Source: Bactericera cockerelli (lineage: Eukaryota > Arthropoda > Insecta > Hemiptera > Triozidae). Taken from it: a stretch of 64,000 nucleotides of DNA. Where the stretch lies: NCBI GenBank assembly GCA_024516035.1, contig CM044960.1, positions 14,445,880 to 14,509,879 of the forward strand. Direction: 5' to 3'. A program made the position numbers and the translations under genes. How positions within the stretch are numbered: the stretch's first letter is position 1; each line of letters starts with the position of its first letter. Shown here one piece after another: positions 54,001-63,103 of this stretch. The notes under the pieces were generated by a model, which saw nothing but the letters and a program-made list of their open reading frames with translations, had not been told where the DNA came from and searched no databases.

Positions 54001-57000
54001 TGCCCGTGGTGGACTCACTCAAGTATCTGACCCCCCTGGCCTACGACATGCTTTCCTACTGTATCATCGAGACGTTGACGCATGCGGACAAAGACAGGTA
54101 AGAAGATATTTATATTGTTTGTTTTAACACGTGTGAGACGGGTCCTATTTTCTATAGTTTGTACGCTGGGACGGCTTCAAATTAGGGTATGTGTTCCAAA
54201 TATGACAAAAAAAAAAAAAAAAAAAAAAAATTGGGACGGGCGAGTACAAAAATATATTAAAAATTGCATTATCTGTGCCCACCGGTGGGTCACGTTACAA
54301 GGGAAATTGAAAAAAAAACGTGACCCGTCTCATACGTGTTAAGGGTTTTAGGGTTGTATGCAGAGTCCTCACTGTAGAGATGCCTGGGTCATTTGTCCCA
54401 TCAGCTGATTTTGTTAATCAGAGACGTTTGGTAGCGTCTATGCGCATGTGCAATCAGACGTTTCTTTAATAAACAATTGCCAAAGTCGAAGTATTCCCTA
54501 TAGCCAGCTCGGGACCACCCTACAGTGAACCCTATAGGGATTACAAAATCGTCTCTGCATACCAGCCTTAAAGTCTCTTTAAATTACTTTGGTCATATCG
54601 CGGCAGCGGTTTCGCCATCCATTCACTGGACAGACTACCTAGGTATTCACATTAACCACACCTAGCCTGAGGAGGCCTTAAATGTAGACTTCTAGAGCGA
54701 TGTAGGAATTGATATTTTCAATATAACTCCTGTTGAAATAGATAGGTTTATTTTTAGTTAAGTAATAATTTTGTTTATAGTTTAAGTAGGTCCGCGTGTT
54801 ATAAAAATGGATTCGCATTCCGTAAATTAAAAAAAAACTTCTTTTTACTTATTATTAATTACTTAAAAGACAATAGTTTCCCAGGTATCATGATCAATTT
54901 TTGGGAGGGTTGATTCTCATCAATTTTTCGCTATCTATCACAATTCGGGCTGTGGAAATGAAACTAACATACCTTAATACAAAGGACAGTACGGCTTTTG
55001 GAATTCGTTGTATAGAGATGAAGCCGACCTCAGTAGCTTGATCGATAAGGCGGTGGACTTGTAACCTGAAGGTCGGTGGTTCAAGTCCCGGTTTCAGCGT
55101 AGATTTAGTAGAGCGAGTTTGAGTAGTTGTGATATCACGAAAGTGATTAACACAAATATGATAACTTTTTTTAAACTTTTGGAATTCGTTGTATAGAGAT
55201 GAGCAGAAATGAATAATATAATTAATTTTCTCCTCCACCCAGGGTGAAGCACGACGGCACATCTCTCTCTGTGTGGCTCACCAACATGGCCAGCTTCTGT
55301 GGGAACATCTTCAAGAAGTATCACGTCTCTCTGGACCTCACCGGCACTCTGCAGTACATAGGCAAGTCTGAATCATGTATTCTGCTCTGTACTTTGACCT
55401 TTAAAACTTTTTTTTTTAAATTTATTTAAAAAGGTAGGTGTGCCCCGGAACCGCTTTCGCATTACTTCAGGGCACTTTACCTTTACATCCATGCCATTCC
55501 GGAAACAGAACATTTCGGTCAGAAATTTCCGCTCCGGTCGGGATTCGAACCTGCAACCTCCGGGTCAGTAATGCTCTTAACCACTCAGCCACAGAGGTCG
55601 GCTGACCTTTAAAACTAAATAGTATCAATTGGTCACAATAGAATATACCTTGTTTATACTTTTTTTTTTGAGGGGAAAATCTTATAAGATTCCTTCAGCA
55701 AAGCTCTAGTGCTGAAGGATATGCGGGACTTGCCGGCAGGGTATGGTGTGTCGCCCCTCTTGAAGGGCACCAATTCTGTCGGCTCACCCGCTAAAAACCC
55801 CCCCGTTCTTCTTTAGTATTTCCTGGAACCACGTTGGTAATACTGTTTATGTATGATTTTATTCGTGGTGAAGCACAAGGCCTCTTCATAATTTTTGTGG
55901 GTAGCGCAGCATTACTAAGAGCCTCCTTTACTTTCGAATTCTGTTACATTAATTTCTTTTTACTCTTGTAATGCCGCCACGGGTCGTTACTCATACAAGT
56001 AACTACTCACTTTTCCTCACGAGGTATGACTTTACCCCGAACCGAGGTAAGACTGAAAAGTCCCTTTACTCTCTCTAGCAGTCAAACAGGACTTATATAT
56101 TATAGGATAAATAGAGCGAATCGATCTAGTTATCGAACTAGAGATCGAATTAGGCCGCCTGTTTAAACAAATTATTCCTATTCTATTCAGTATAAACAGA
56201 ATAGTGAGAAGTTGTACTAGATGTACGTAGGTAGATCAATAAGTACCCGTGTTTAGGGACATGTTACATCATTGGTGAAACTTGTTGATACTTGTTGATG
56301 GAACGACATCTCAAATGACCACATCCAAAGTTTGAAACTGATTACTCTCTTAGTTTTCATTTATCGGTCACTTGAAGTTGTTGTGTTGCGTATAGTTGAG
56401 TGATATGGAAAAAGAACAGTACCGAGCAGTTATTCGATTCCTTTTTTTGGACGGGAAAAAATGTGATGAGATAAAATTAAAGTTAGATGCTGTGTACGGG
56501 AGCTCTTCACCTTCTATGACCACTGTTCGCTTTTGGTTTAATGAATTTAAACAAGGGCGCACAAGCATTTTTGACGAGGACCGCCCAGGACGCCCAGAAG
56601 ACGTGTGTACCGAGGAAGTCGTGGAAAAAGTGCATGATATGATTCTCAAAGATCGCCGAACAAAAGTGCGTGAAGTAGCTGAGAGTGTGGGCATTTCATA
56701 TGGAACTGTTTTTAAAATCCTTCATGATAAGCTGGGCATGAGAAAACTATCGGCGCGATGGGTGCCGCGATTGTTCACAATTGACAACAAACGAATTCGG
56801 CTGAATTGTTCAAAGGCTAGTTTAGAACTCTTCAATCGCAATCCAGATGATTTTTTGCGTCGAGTTGTGACCGTTGATGAAACCTGGATACATCACTATA
56901 CCCCAGAAACCAAACAGCAGTCAAAAGAATGGACTTTGGTTGGAGAATCTGCCCCAAAGAAGGCGAAATCGGTCCAATCGGCCGGAAAAGTCATGGCTAC

Positions 57001-60000
57001 CGTTTTTTGGGATGCAAAGGGAATTATTCTTATTGACTTCTTGAAAAAAGGAAAAACAATAACTGCTGCATATTATAGTGAGTTATTGACACGATTTGAT
57101 GCAAAATTGAAGGAGACACGCCCCCATTTGGCGAGAAAGAAAGTCTTGTTTCACCATGACAATGCACCAGCTCACTCATCTGGAATTGTTGCTGCTAAAA
57201 TCCATCAACTTGGATACGAATTATTGCCACACCCACCTTACTCACCTGACCTAGCCCCCTGCGATTATTTTTTGTTTCCTAACTTGAAAGTTTGGCTTGG
57301 TGGAAAGAGGTTCAGCTCAAATGATGACGTCATAAGCTAGACAAAGGGCTATTTTGAGGAGTTCGAAGGGAGCTACTTTTTGGAAGGGCTAAAAAAGTGG
57401 CAGGATCGCTGGAAGAAGTGTGTAGCCTTGAAAGGAGACTACGTCGAAAAATAGAACCCAAAAATGTAAGTATCTCGCACTCTTTTTTCAAACACGGGTA
57501 CTTCTTGATCCGCCCTCGTACATGAATATCAAAACATACCTGGACAGCTGTTTCGAGCTTCTTTGCTCTCATCAGCAGGAAATAGTTCTGAATATTCATG
57601 CCATCAACTAACCTCTCTAATTTAATCAGTATAAACAGAATAGTGAGAAGTATTCTATGTTTTGTTCTCTCTAGCCAACCAGTTGAAGCAGCACAAGTCC
57701 CTGGACCTGTGCCTGCTCAAGGAGATAGTGCAGAAGATGTCGGGCATAGAGGTGGTGGATGACATCACGGATGATCAGCTGGAGGCCATGTCCGGGGGAG
57801 AACTGCTCAGGAACGAGGCCGCCTCCTTCACCTCAGGTAATCTTACCCTATTTTTTTTTCTTAAACTACAGATACATCCATAATACATTGTTTCTAACTT
57901 AACATTATTTTGACTAAAATTTTTATTATTATATTATTTCGCAAACATTTTTGCGTTTTATTAAAAAAAAAATCAGTTTCTCTCCACTCATCTTCTTTTT
58001 GAGCTTGTCCTTGAAACGACTTCTTTGGATGTCATGTCTTCCTAGAATAATTTTGACTTGAGACTACCTAAAATTATAACTACCTATAAAAAACTTAATG
58101 ACTAAGCTTAAATCTTAATGACTAAGAAAATGGTACCTACTCAATTAAATATTTGCATGTACAAAAAATAGATGCAATCAAAGACATTCACTGTAAACCC
58201 TCATATTTCATTGAATTTCAGTCCGCAACACGAAGCGCTCCTCTGCCAAGCTGAAGGAAGCTCTCTGCGCTGACAACCTAGCCGTGGCCCTCTGCCTGCT
58301 GATTGCTCAGCAGAAGAACTGCGTCATCTACGAGGAAACCTCGCGCCAGTCACATCTCAAGCTAGTCGGCAAGCTCTACGACCAGTGTCAGGTACTTCAC
58401 TGCCCATGCTTTTTTTTAACAACTTGAGTGCCATGAGATCCCAAATGGGTACTCATGAAGCTTCACTTCAGTGCCAAGCTGAAAAATGACAGTTCGTGCC
58501 CACCATGCCATGAAATTTTTTTTCTCTGATCGATCTGAAACTTTGAGACAGTATTTCTAGAGCATCTTAGATGAATGTTACCTATAAATAAGACCTGAAT
58601 TGTGTGAGAGCCCATATGGGTACTCATGGCCTGCAGGAACAGTTTTTTTTACATTAAAAAAAAACATCTTCTGAGAAACCAAATGGGGTCTCACTTTGAG
58701 TGTTTTCAGGCTGGATTGAGATCCCAGATGGGTACTCATGGCACTGAAGTGAAGTTTTCAACAGTCTGGCACTCAAGTTGTTAAAGATGAGTGTTTCACA
58801 GCATTTTTTATTTCATAACCATGAAACAGGAGCTCCTGTAGACTTTTGTGGTCTGTATTGTAGCCTGCCCATCCCGTAGTATGCCTCCTCTCTGATCCTC
58901 AATACTTCCCATTAAGGTGCTGGGTCAACACGAGCGCCCCGGAAGGTATTCCTTACAAACAGTTGTAACCAAATTAAGAATACAAATTTTTGTCGGCACG
59001 GGGGATCGAACCCGGGACCTTCCGCGTGGCAAGTGAGTGCTTAACCACTGAGCTAATCGCGCTTTACATGAGGGTCTCGCTGGGGGATGTTAAACAGGGA
59101 GACAGCCAGTGTCTCGCTTGAGGAAAACAGAGAACGGACTAGCCCACCCTAACAAGCGAAGCTAGTTTACCGTTTCCCAAGGGATTAATGGCTTATCAAG
59201 AAGGACTATTTCTTTATACGATGGTGTACATAGAAGTATTTGGTTCAGGACGAGCCAACTTTCCAACTTAATTTAGCCGGAGACCATCACCTCGTTTTTT
59301 CTTCGTCAGAATAATGTAGTTTAACGAATCGAATTTTGACCACATAATAATACTTTTTTTTTTTGCTTAGAGCTGGAATAATGGGGCTGATTAGTTGGGC
59401 AGTATAAATAGGCAATATTATTACTTGTTGGCAGTATTATTACTCACTTCATTACTCTTCGTTCGCAATGATTATTTATGTATTGGTTTGTTTCTTCTTA
59501 AGTTCTATTATGTCTTTTCCTTCCTCTGCCCCATTTCTGTATCTGTATATTTGACTTGTGTAAACAAATTGTAAATTTGATGTACACCAATAAATAAATG
59601 TTTGTTTGTTTGTCCGGAGTTGTTTAGCCAAAACGGTAAGAGATATCGAAAAATGTCTCAGAATTGACCCCCCCAAAACCGTTATCGCTTTGTCCAGAAA
59701 AATTATAAAAAGTGCAGAAAGGCATTGCTGTCCAGCAGTACGGCCATGCCTTAGTAAATTTGAAATTTAGTCTCGTTGCAAAGCATGGGCAAACGGCTAG
59801 TAAATAAATAAATCTATTACTATCCTCCTCCCAGGACACTCTGGTGCAGTACGGCACGTTCCTAGGCTCCACCATGTCTGTGGACGAGTACACGGCCCGC
59901 CTCCCCTCCATCCAGACTCTGCTGCAGGAGTACCACATCAACATAGACGTGGCCTTCTTCATGACGCGGCCCATGTTCAACCATGCCATCAACGTGAGTC

Positions 60001-61771
60001 ACCCACTGTCTTATTATTCATTAACACGTTGATATCCGGCAAAAATTTCCTATAGTTTCTCCATGTTCCTGTCACCCTCTGAAGGATCATTGCGCACTAT
60101 AGCCTGAGCTAAGGGAGAGTGTCCTGTTAGATTAAATCTAATACTAAATTTTATAAATCAGTCATAAATGCATGCAACACTATAAAAGTGCACTCACACT
60201 GTATTGGAGAGCAGAGGGCTTTTCTAATAGTAAAACTTTAAAATGAGCTTACGGTTGTCGTTCGTCTATCTTCTTATCCTGCTCCACGCTGGTGCCGCCA
60301 CTATAGATGGAGATAATCGCCAGGCCTGGCGAAAGCGGCTAGCGGAGCAAGTTGATACGATGGATGGAGATGTGTGCTGGTCAAGAGGTGATTTTGGTAA
60401 GAACGATCTGATCTCACGATCAGTCCGACGTGAGATTTTTCCGTAGAGGTGGGGACAACAAATTGCTCACGCATTCGCTCATGGAGTCAGATATAAGTGG
60501 TCATTCATAACAATAAAAGTGAAGCGCTAACTCACACTTCTCCCCATGTCCCCCTCAGATCAAGTTCGACGCGCTGCGCAAGGCGGACCCCAACTCGAAG
60601 AAGTGCACCTCCGTGAAGCAGGCCAAGTACGTGGAGGCGGTGGCGGCGGTGATGGGCCCCGTGGTGGCTAGCGTGATCCCCCTCCACCCCGCCAAGGTCT
60701 GGGAGGACATTGCCCCCGAGTTCCTCGTCACCTTCTGGTCCCTCACCACGTGCGATCTCTTCGTACCCGTGGAGGCGTACACGCGCGAGGTCAACAAACT
60801 CAAGCTGCAGAGTCTCAGCACGATCGACTCCAAGGATCTGGTGAGGATTTCTTTTTTTTATGTCATAAGAATGTGGATGTCATAACATAACAAGGGTTGG
60901 GTGGAAGAGATTGCCGCAGGCAATAACCCCGCCCTTTAGGTAGGACATTATTGTTATTTTCTTTTTTACTTATTTATTTTGTCATTTGTTTGTTTTTCTC
61001 TTCTTTTCTTAATTTTATACTGTTACCATTGTACTTTGTCCTCCTCATAAAGTTTTAAAAAAAAAAACAACAACAACATGTCGAACAATATAAACAAAGG
61101 TGCAGGGGTGCCCTGGAAATTTGTATTTAGCCTATGTACAGTATTCCACTGAACCATGATAATCTGTTTACGTAATTTCAGCATCATTGCTGCGTGTAAA
61201 CAGTGTTAAAAAAGCAAAATAAGCTTTTTTATATTTTCATGAGAGGAGAGCTCATGCCGGAAATTTAGGGACTCAGACCGTCTGATCTTATCCCAAACAT
61301 GAGTAAACCCATTAATTTGTAGTGAATAAAGAAAAAAAAAACAAAATCAAAAGACGCGGGTCATGATACTATTTTATTGTAGACCAGTTCCATATTACTT
61401 CTGATGCCTTCTGAAAATATGATCGTGCAGTTAAATAAAATATTAAATATTTCTGTGTCTTATAATTCACAAGATTTTTCATTAAGTCAATAGTATTATT
61501 AAGATTTGAAAGGGGTCATTATTTCGTTATGACTTCAAACAGTAGTTTTCATTAAGACAAAAGTATTATTAATTTTATTGATGACTAAGTAAAAAATAGA
61601 CAAATAAGTGACTTTAATAATAATTATACTTTTTTTTTTCTTCAGCCTGCCGTGAAAATCAAGAAGGAATCTGACAAGTTCAACTCGCTCATGGAGAAAC
61701 TGAATGACGAGAAGAAGAAACAACAGGAGCATGTGGAGAGAGTGATGGCGAGACTTAACCAGGTAGGTTGC

Positions 61772-61805
<34 letters not shown>

Positions 61806-63103
61806 CAACGCTTTATTAGCTATAAATGGACATTATGTACATACAAATAATTATTTAACAATGGAAAAAATGGAAACAATATATACAATAAAAATGAATT
61901 AGAATAGAAAATATATAAAAACATAAGTCCTAACTAAAGTCTAAAGTGCGTGCTAGTCCATAGTTTCTGGGGTCTAGGGGATGAATGTTTTTTCTCATAA
62001 CTCAAAATAAGCTGACTAATACTAATAATATCGCCTTATTTGTACTGTCTGATTATTATTATTATTAAACAGGTTGGATCAAGTTTTATATTCAAATGAC
62101 ATAGAATGTATACATACATAGATATTGAAATTAAGAAAACAAAACTTGATCAAGGGCGGTGCTAATGCCAACGGCATTCTCTTCCGATTAGGACTTATGA
62201 GTCCCATTATTTCAGCAGTAAGCTCAAGACGTATTATTATGTGGTAATAATTCCAAATGGGAGGATAGCTTGTCCTGCCCCAGCTTGGTTTTGAGCCCGC
62301 AAGCTCTGGATTACCAGACACCTTGATTACTGAGCTACCGGGACAGTGTTAAAATGCATATTATTAATCGCAAGTGTGATGTCACAATTACTTGAACCCG
62401 CATATTAAAAATGTGCCATGCTTGAGACTCAAAAAACGAACCACTAGGTTATAAGTCCGCTGCCTTGGCGATAGAACCCTGGACGCTAGACGTACCCGCA
62501 AACGAAGTTCTGGGCTTAATAGCTTTACTTATAAAACTTTGCCCTTATAAGATTTTCTATTATTATTATTATTATTATTATTATTAAATCATGTTCGTAG
62601 TCGCCTTTATAAATATCTTAACATAGATATATTTTAAACCCTAGTCACTACCATTGGTGGTAAAGTGGTTAGCGCGCTAATCTGGTAACCCAGGTAGAAT
62701 AGGCATCCGTTGGTTTGAATCCCACCCAGTGCATGAATTTTAACTCATTCATTTGAGTTTGTGACTACATAATAATAAGACTCTGCGGGTTAGTTGGTAG
62801 AAAATAATTTGAGCATTAACCTTGCCTAGTGGTTACCTTCCACTAAAGAGTGTTATTATTATTATTGTTTCCCCCCTTGTTTACAACCCCCTCCCTTCGC
62901 TTTTTATACAGGAAAAAGACATTTGGTTCGTCTCCCGCTCGCCCAAAGGCGCCAAGAACGAAACCATCAACCAGTTTCTTCAGCTGTGCATCTTCCCTCG
63001 CTGCATATTCACCTCAGTGGATGCTGTGTTCTGCGCCAAGTTCGTGCATCTGTTGCACAAACTCAAGACGGCTAACTTCTCCTCGCTCCTCTGCTATGAT
63101 AGG
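42839..63103 (+). CDS. THOC2: THOC2, THO/TREX complex scaffold, 3' partial
   Basis: THOC2 is the large scaffold of the nuclear THO/TREX complex, coupling transcription and splicing to mRNA export. Eighteen coding exons: 42839-42888, 43354-43427, 44219-44310, 45346-45590, 46135-46268, 47927-48180, 49119-49259, 50553-50725, 51908-52073, 52912-53200, 53869-54097, 55243-55361, 57675-57836, 58222-58391, 59835-59993, 60559-60840, 61646-61762, 62912-63103. They sum to 1016 codons with every phase agreeing. Anchors are [124 protein letters not shown] and [10 protein letters not shown]. The charged C-terminal third lies off the right edge. The start ATG 42839 has an ACC-ATG context. Exons 1-5 are AT-rich, most later ones GC-rich. 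The exon 12 donor is GC. The exon 6 and 11 acceptors and the exon 8 and 18 donors lie in tandem duplications. Confidence 0.96.
45122..45240 (+). repeat. SINE-E 3' fragment
   Basis: CACCTCTCACCCATCAGAGG, CTAAGGGATGGGCAAG and GTTTCATGGCTAAAAAATAA match the body end of the SINE-E at 2100-2570. It lies just before THOC2 exon 4. Confidence 0.75.
46483..46544. repeat. Perfect 29-bp inverted repeat, 4-nt loop
   Basis: Arms 46483-46511 (ATCATGTGTAAATGTGTATA to TTAC) and 46516-46544 are exact complements around ATTG, in THOC2 intron 5. In RNA this would form an uninterrupted 29-bp stem. Confidence 0.95.
46753..47325. repeat. Diverged 64-bp unit followed by SINE-A (+) and SINE-C (-)
   Basis: 46753-46820 is an old copy of the 64-bp unit found at 47341-47926 (TTGTTGTGCC, GGTGTTCCATA, GTTGTGCTATAGTATGTT). 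46832-47035 is a near-complete SINE-A (CCTGGTAGCTCAGTGGTAAA to AGACGATATTATTATT). 47037-47325 is a near-complete SINE-C on the minus strand. The two SINEs separate the old unit from the main array. Confidence 0.82.
47341..47926 (+). repeat. 64-bp tandem repeat (~9 copies) of the THOC2 exon 6 acceptor
   Basis: The unit contains TTGTGCTACAGGGTGTTCCA and TTGTGCTACAGTATGTTCCA, so it carries two acceptor-like CTACAG sites. The last unit runs into exon 6, whose true junction is TTGTTGCTACAG|GGTGTTTCAA. The unit derives from the intron-exon border. It also keeps all frames largely open, which creates spurious 63-residue ORFs. Confidence 0.95.
48198..48477. mobile_element. piggyBac-like MITE in THOC2 intron 6
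   Basis: TTAA at both ends (48198-48201; 48474-48477) with imperfect inverted ends (CCCTCCCATGGTAAC against CCTTCGCATGGTAAC). Starts 18 bases after the exon 6 donor. No ORF. Confidence 0.6.
48478..49118 (+). other. THOC2 intron 6 remainder
   Basis: AT-rich intron of 640 bases. I see no named repeat or gene in it. Confidence 0.5.
49367..49601 (-). repeat. SINE-B (-) and long A-run
   Basis: 49367-49495 is a SINE-B on the minus strand (ACTCGAACCACCGACTTCCA on the + strand). 49552-49601 is an A homopolymer of about 50, likely to vary in length or be mis-sized in assembly. Confidence 0.75.
50322..50525 (+). repeat. SINE-A before THOC2 exon 8
   Basis: CTCAGTGGTAAAGGCGGCAC, GGTCGTGGGTTCGCAACC, the body and the tail GGCAGTATAAATAAGGCGAT, then ATT repeats. 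It ends about 25 bases before the exon 8 acceptor. Confidence 0.88.
50721..51121 (+). repeat. Duplicated THOC2 exon 8 donor region with inserted element H
   Basis: 50719-50785 and 51060-51121 both read ACAGAAAGT(A/G)AGCGCCTCC and continue in parallel to GTGCAACAGTTTATT. Donors are GTAAGC 50726 (used) and GTGAGC 51067. Between them lies repeat H (50786-51060): TTAAACAGGGAGAAGACCAG, AGGACGAGCCAACTTT, ending in (CAA)n. A second copy of H is at 59085-59295. Confidence 0.85.
51150..51370 (+). repeat. SINE-A, near-complete
   Basis: TGTCCCGGTAGCTCAGTGGT to CCCAGCCGGGACATGACAAG, then body and GGCAGTATAAATAAGGCGAT, then ATT repeats. The head is the best-preserved copy and could fold as a tRNA-like cloverleaf, but it has the SINE body attached. 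Confidence 0.9.
52095..52245 (+). repeat. Dispersed repeat shared with FB2 loop
   Basis: GGTTCGGTGGAAGAGAAAGC, CTTTAACCTCGCCC and CATGTCCT recur at 16795-16890. The 3' end is CAATAAAGTG with ATA repeats, as in LINE or SINE tails. A lone CAGGGTGTAACTTTAG end follows at 52255. Confidence 0.65.
52378..52605 (-). repeat. SINE-F
   Basis: The minus strand has GTGGTTAACGCGCTAGTCTG and GGTTCGAATCTCACCCGATG, then GGTGGTAGAAAATGGTTACC and CTTCCACTAAAGAGT. Other copies at 53395-53615 (-) and 62645-62865 (+). Confidence 0.85.
52617..52890. mobile_element. MITE with ~32-bp inverted ends in THOC2 intron 9
   Basis: ACCAATTTGACCATGGAATG and AGAAAGGGGCGTA at the left are complemented by TACGCCCCTTTCTCATTCCA and TGGTCGAATTGGT at the right, ending 20 bases before the exon 10 acceptor. 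The target duplication is unclear. Non-coding. Confidence 0.7.
53395..53615 (-). repeat. SINE-F
   Basis: GGTGGGATTCGAATCTACGG on the + strand and GTTAACCACT-like A-box complements, in the same order as 52378-52605. Confidence 0.8.
53713..53880 (+). repeat. 78-bp tandem duplication of the THOC2 exon 11 acceptor, in frame
   Basis: The segment CATTCAACTCAACTGAATTC then TCCAG|CCATCATGAAGCGA occurs twice, with acceptors at 53790 and 53868, 78 bases (26 codons) apart. Using the upstream one adds 26 codons with no stop and no frame change. The downstream acceptor joins the conserved [15 protein letters not shown] and is taken as canonical. Part of the unit (TCTGGATATTATTTTATTTT) also occurs at about 53630. 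Confidence 0.9.
54124..54342. mobile_element. piggyBac-like MITE in THOC2 intron 11
   Basis: TTAA at both ends with inverted termini CACGTGTGAGACGGGTC and GACCCGTCTCATACGTG (one mismatch). An A-run of 24 lies inside. Confidence 0.68.
54565..54690 (-). repeat. Degenerate body of SINE-5S/SINE-D type
   Basis: GGTCATATCGCGGCAGCGGT, CCATCCATTCACTGGA and CACATTAACCACACCTAGCC align with the shared SINE body. The head is not recognisable. Confidence 0.6.
55022..55176 (+). repeat. SINE-B with perfect 27-bp target duplication
   Basis: The 27 bases CTTTTGGAATTCGTTGTATA...ATGA occur at 54995-55021 and 55177-55203. Between them lies a full SINE-B (CCGACCTCAGTAGCTTGATC, GGTTCAAGTCCCGGTTTC, AACACAAATATGATAAC). 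Confidence 0.93.
55362..55367 (+). promoter_or_regulatory. GC splice donor of THOC2 exon 12
   Basis: TACATAG|GCAAGT; the next exon starts CCAACCAG at 57675, giving Y-I-A-N-Q-L-K as in the family. No nearby GT donor preserves this. Confidence 0.82.
55430..55850 (-). repeat. SINE-G (55430-55612) and a second unassigned repeat
   Basis: The minus strand reads GACCTCTGTGGCTGAGTGGT (A box) and GGTTCGAATCCCGACCGG (B box), then a body rich in GGAATGGCATGGATGTAAAG. Only one copy is in the window. 55660-55850 is GC-richer, with a hairpin (CCTTCAGCA..TGCTGAAGG), and is probably another retroposon. Confidence 0.65.
55850..56045 (-). repeat. SINE-C 3' part
   Basis: GTGAAGCACAAGGCCTCTTC, TGTGGGTAGCGCAGCATTAC and TCCTCACGAGGTATGA on the + strand match the SINE-C at 36147-36460. 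The tRNA head is missing. Confidence 0.8.
56226..57518 (+). mobile_element. mariner element, near-intact
   Basis: About 29-bp terminal inverted repeats (left ...AAGTACCCGTGTTT near 56241-56254; right AAACACGGGTACTT... from 57490) are flanked by the TA target (56224-56225; 57519-57520). Total about 1.3 kb with a single transposase frame, the canonical mariner structure. It lies in THOC2 intron 12. Confidence 0.93.
56405..57454 (+). pseudogene. mariner transposase (DD34D), one nonsense codon
   Basis: 348 sense codons on the usual mariner plan: N-terminal helix-turn-helix domain ([18 protein letters not shown]), the linker GRPEDV, then the DDE domain with [22 protein letters not shown] and [14 protein letters not shown]. 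There are 34 residues between the second and third catalytic Asp, so DD34D. A single in-frame TAG at 57338-57340 cuts off the last 37 residues. The C-terminus continues open to TAG 57454 with typical family sequence ([15 protein letters not shown]). All three Asp lie before the break. The copy was inactivated recently and is otherwise free of frameshifts. Confidence 0.93.
57521..57651. repeat. Short inverted repeat and 25-bp direct repeat flanking the mariner
   Basis: CATGAATAT (57521) and AATATTCATG (57591) are complementary about 70 bases apart, immediately right of the mariner. CAGTATAAACAGAATAGTGA plus GAAGT occurs at both 56188-56212 and 57627-57651, bracketing the mariner and this hairpin just before exon 13. 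Confidence 0.75.
58416..58784. mobile_element. piggyBac-like MITE in THOC2 intron 14
   Basis: TTAA plus perfect inverted ends CAACTTGAGTGCCA and its complement. A second nested inverted pair (GAAGCTTCACTTCAGTGCCA against TGGCACTGAAGTGAAGTTTTC) and three copies of ATGGGTACTCATGG-like palindromes lie inside. No ORF. Confidence 0.75.
58800..59075 (-). repeat. SINE-E, best copy
   Basis: On the minus strand: GCGATTAGCTCAGTGGTTAA, GGTCCCGGGTTCGATCCCCC, GTGTTGACCCAGCACC, ACTACGGGATGGGCAGGC and a tail GTTATGAAATAAAAAATG. Confidence 0.88.
59085..59430 (+). repeat. Element H copy and SINE-A tail
   Basis: 59085-59295 matches 50786-51060 (TTAAACAGGGAGACAGCCAG, GGACGAGCCAACTTT, GGAGACCATCACC). 59335-59430 is a SINE-A 3' end (GACCACATAATAATAC, GGCAGTATAAATAGGC). 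Confidence 0.78.
59600..59800 (+). mobile_element. Helitron-like 3' end fragment, second copy
   Basis: About 95% identical to 13191-13386 from TGTCCGGAGTTGTTTAGCCA to AACGGCTAG. Both copies end at the same CTAG with T or TA after it. Confidence 0.5.
60181..60188 (+). promoter_or_regulatory. Candidate TATA box for the intronic ORF
   Basis: TATAAAAG, 55 bases before the ATG at 60243. A start about 30 bases downstream would give a short 5' leader. No initiator motif is strong enough to fix the start. Confidence 0.45.
60243..60446 (+). CDS. Putative small secreted peptide, intronic to THOC2
   Basis: 67 codons. The first 19 residues ([19 protein letters not shown]) have the basic start, hydrophobic core and small residues at -3/-1 of a signal peptide. 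The remainder is a 48-residue charged segment with one Cys (DGDVCWSRG) and several Arg pairs or near-pairs. TATAAAAG lies upstream at 60181 and AATAAA near 60511, so a whole transcription unit would fit inside THOC2 intron 15. A donor-like G|GTAAGA at 60397 means the frame could instead be the first exon of a longer or relocated gene. I recognise no family. Base composition is richer in GC than the surrounding intron. Confidence 0.45.
   Translation: MSLRLSFVYLLILLHAGAATIDGDNRQAWRKRLAEQVDTMDGDVCWSRGDFGKNDLISRSVRREIFP
60841..61645 (+). other. THOC2 intron 16
   Basis: 60893-61080 is a LINE-type 3' end (GGAAGAGATTGCCGCAGGCA, AACCCCGCCCTTTAGGTAGG). 61240-61280 resembles the repeat at 10250-10290. 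The rest is AT-rich with nothing further seen. Confidence 0.6.
61763..62911 (+). other. THOC2 intron 17, stacked retroposons
   Basis: 61772-61930: (ATT)n and a LINE-like tail (ACAACGCTTTATTAGC). 62055-62195: LINE-type 3' end (-). 62195-62345: SINE-A (-). 62370-62475: SINE-B (-). 62645-62865: SINE-F (+), ending in ATT repeats about 45 bases before the exon 18 acceptor. Confidence 0.75.
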
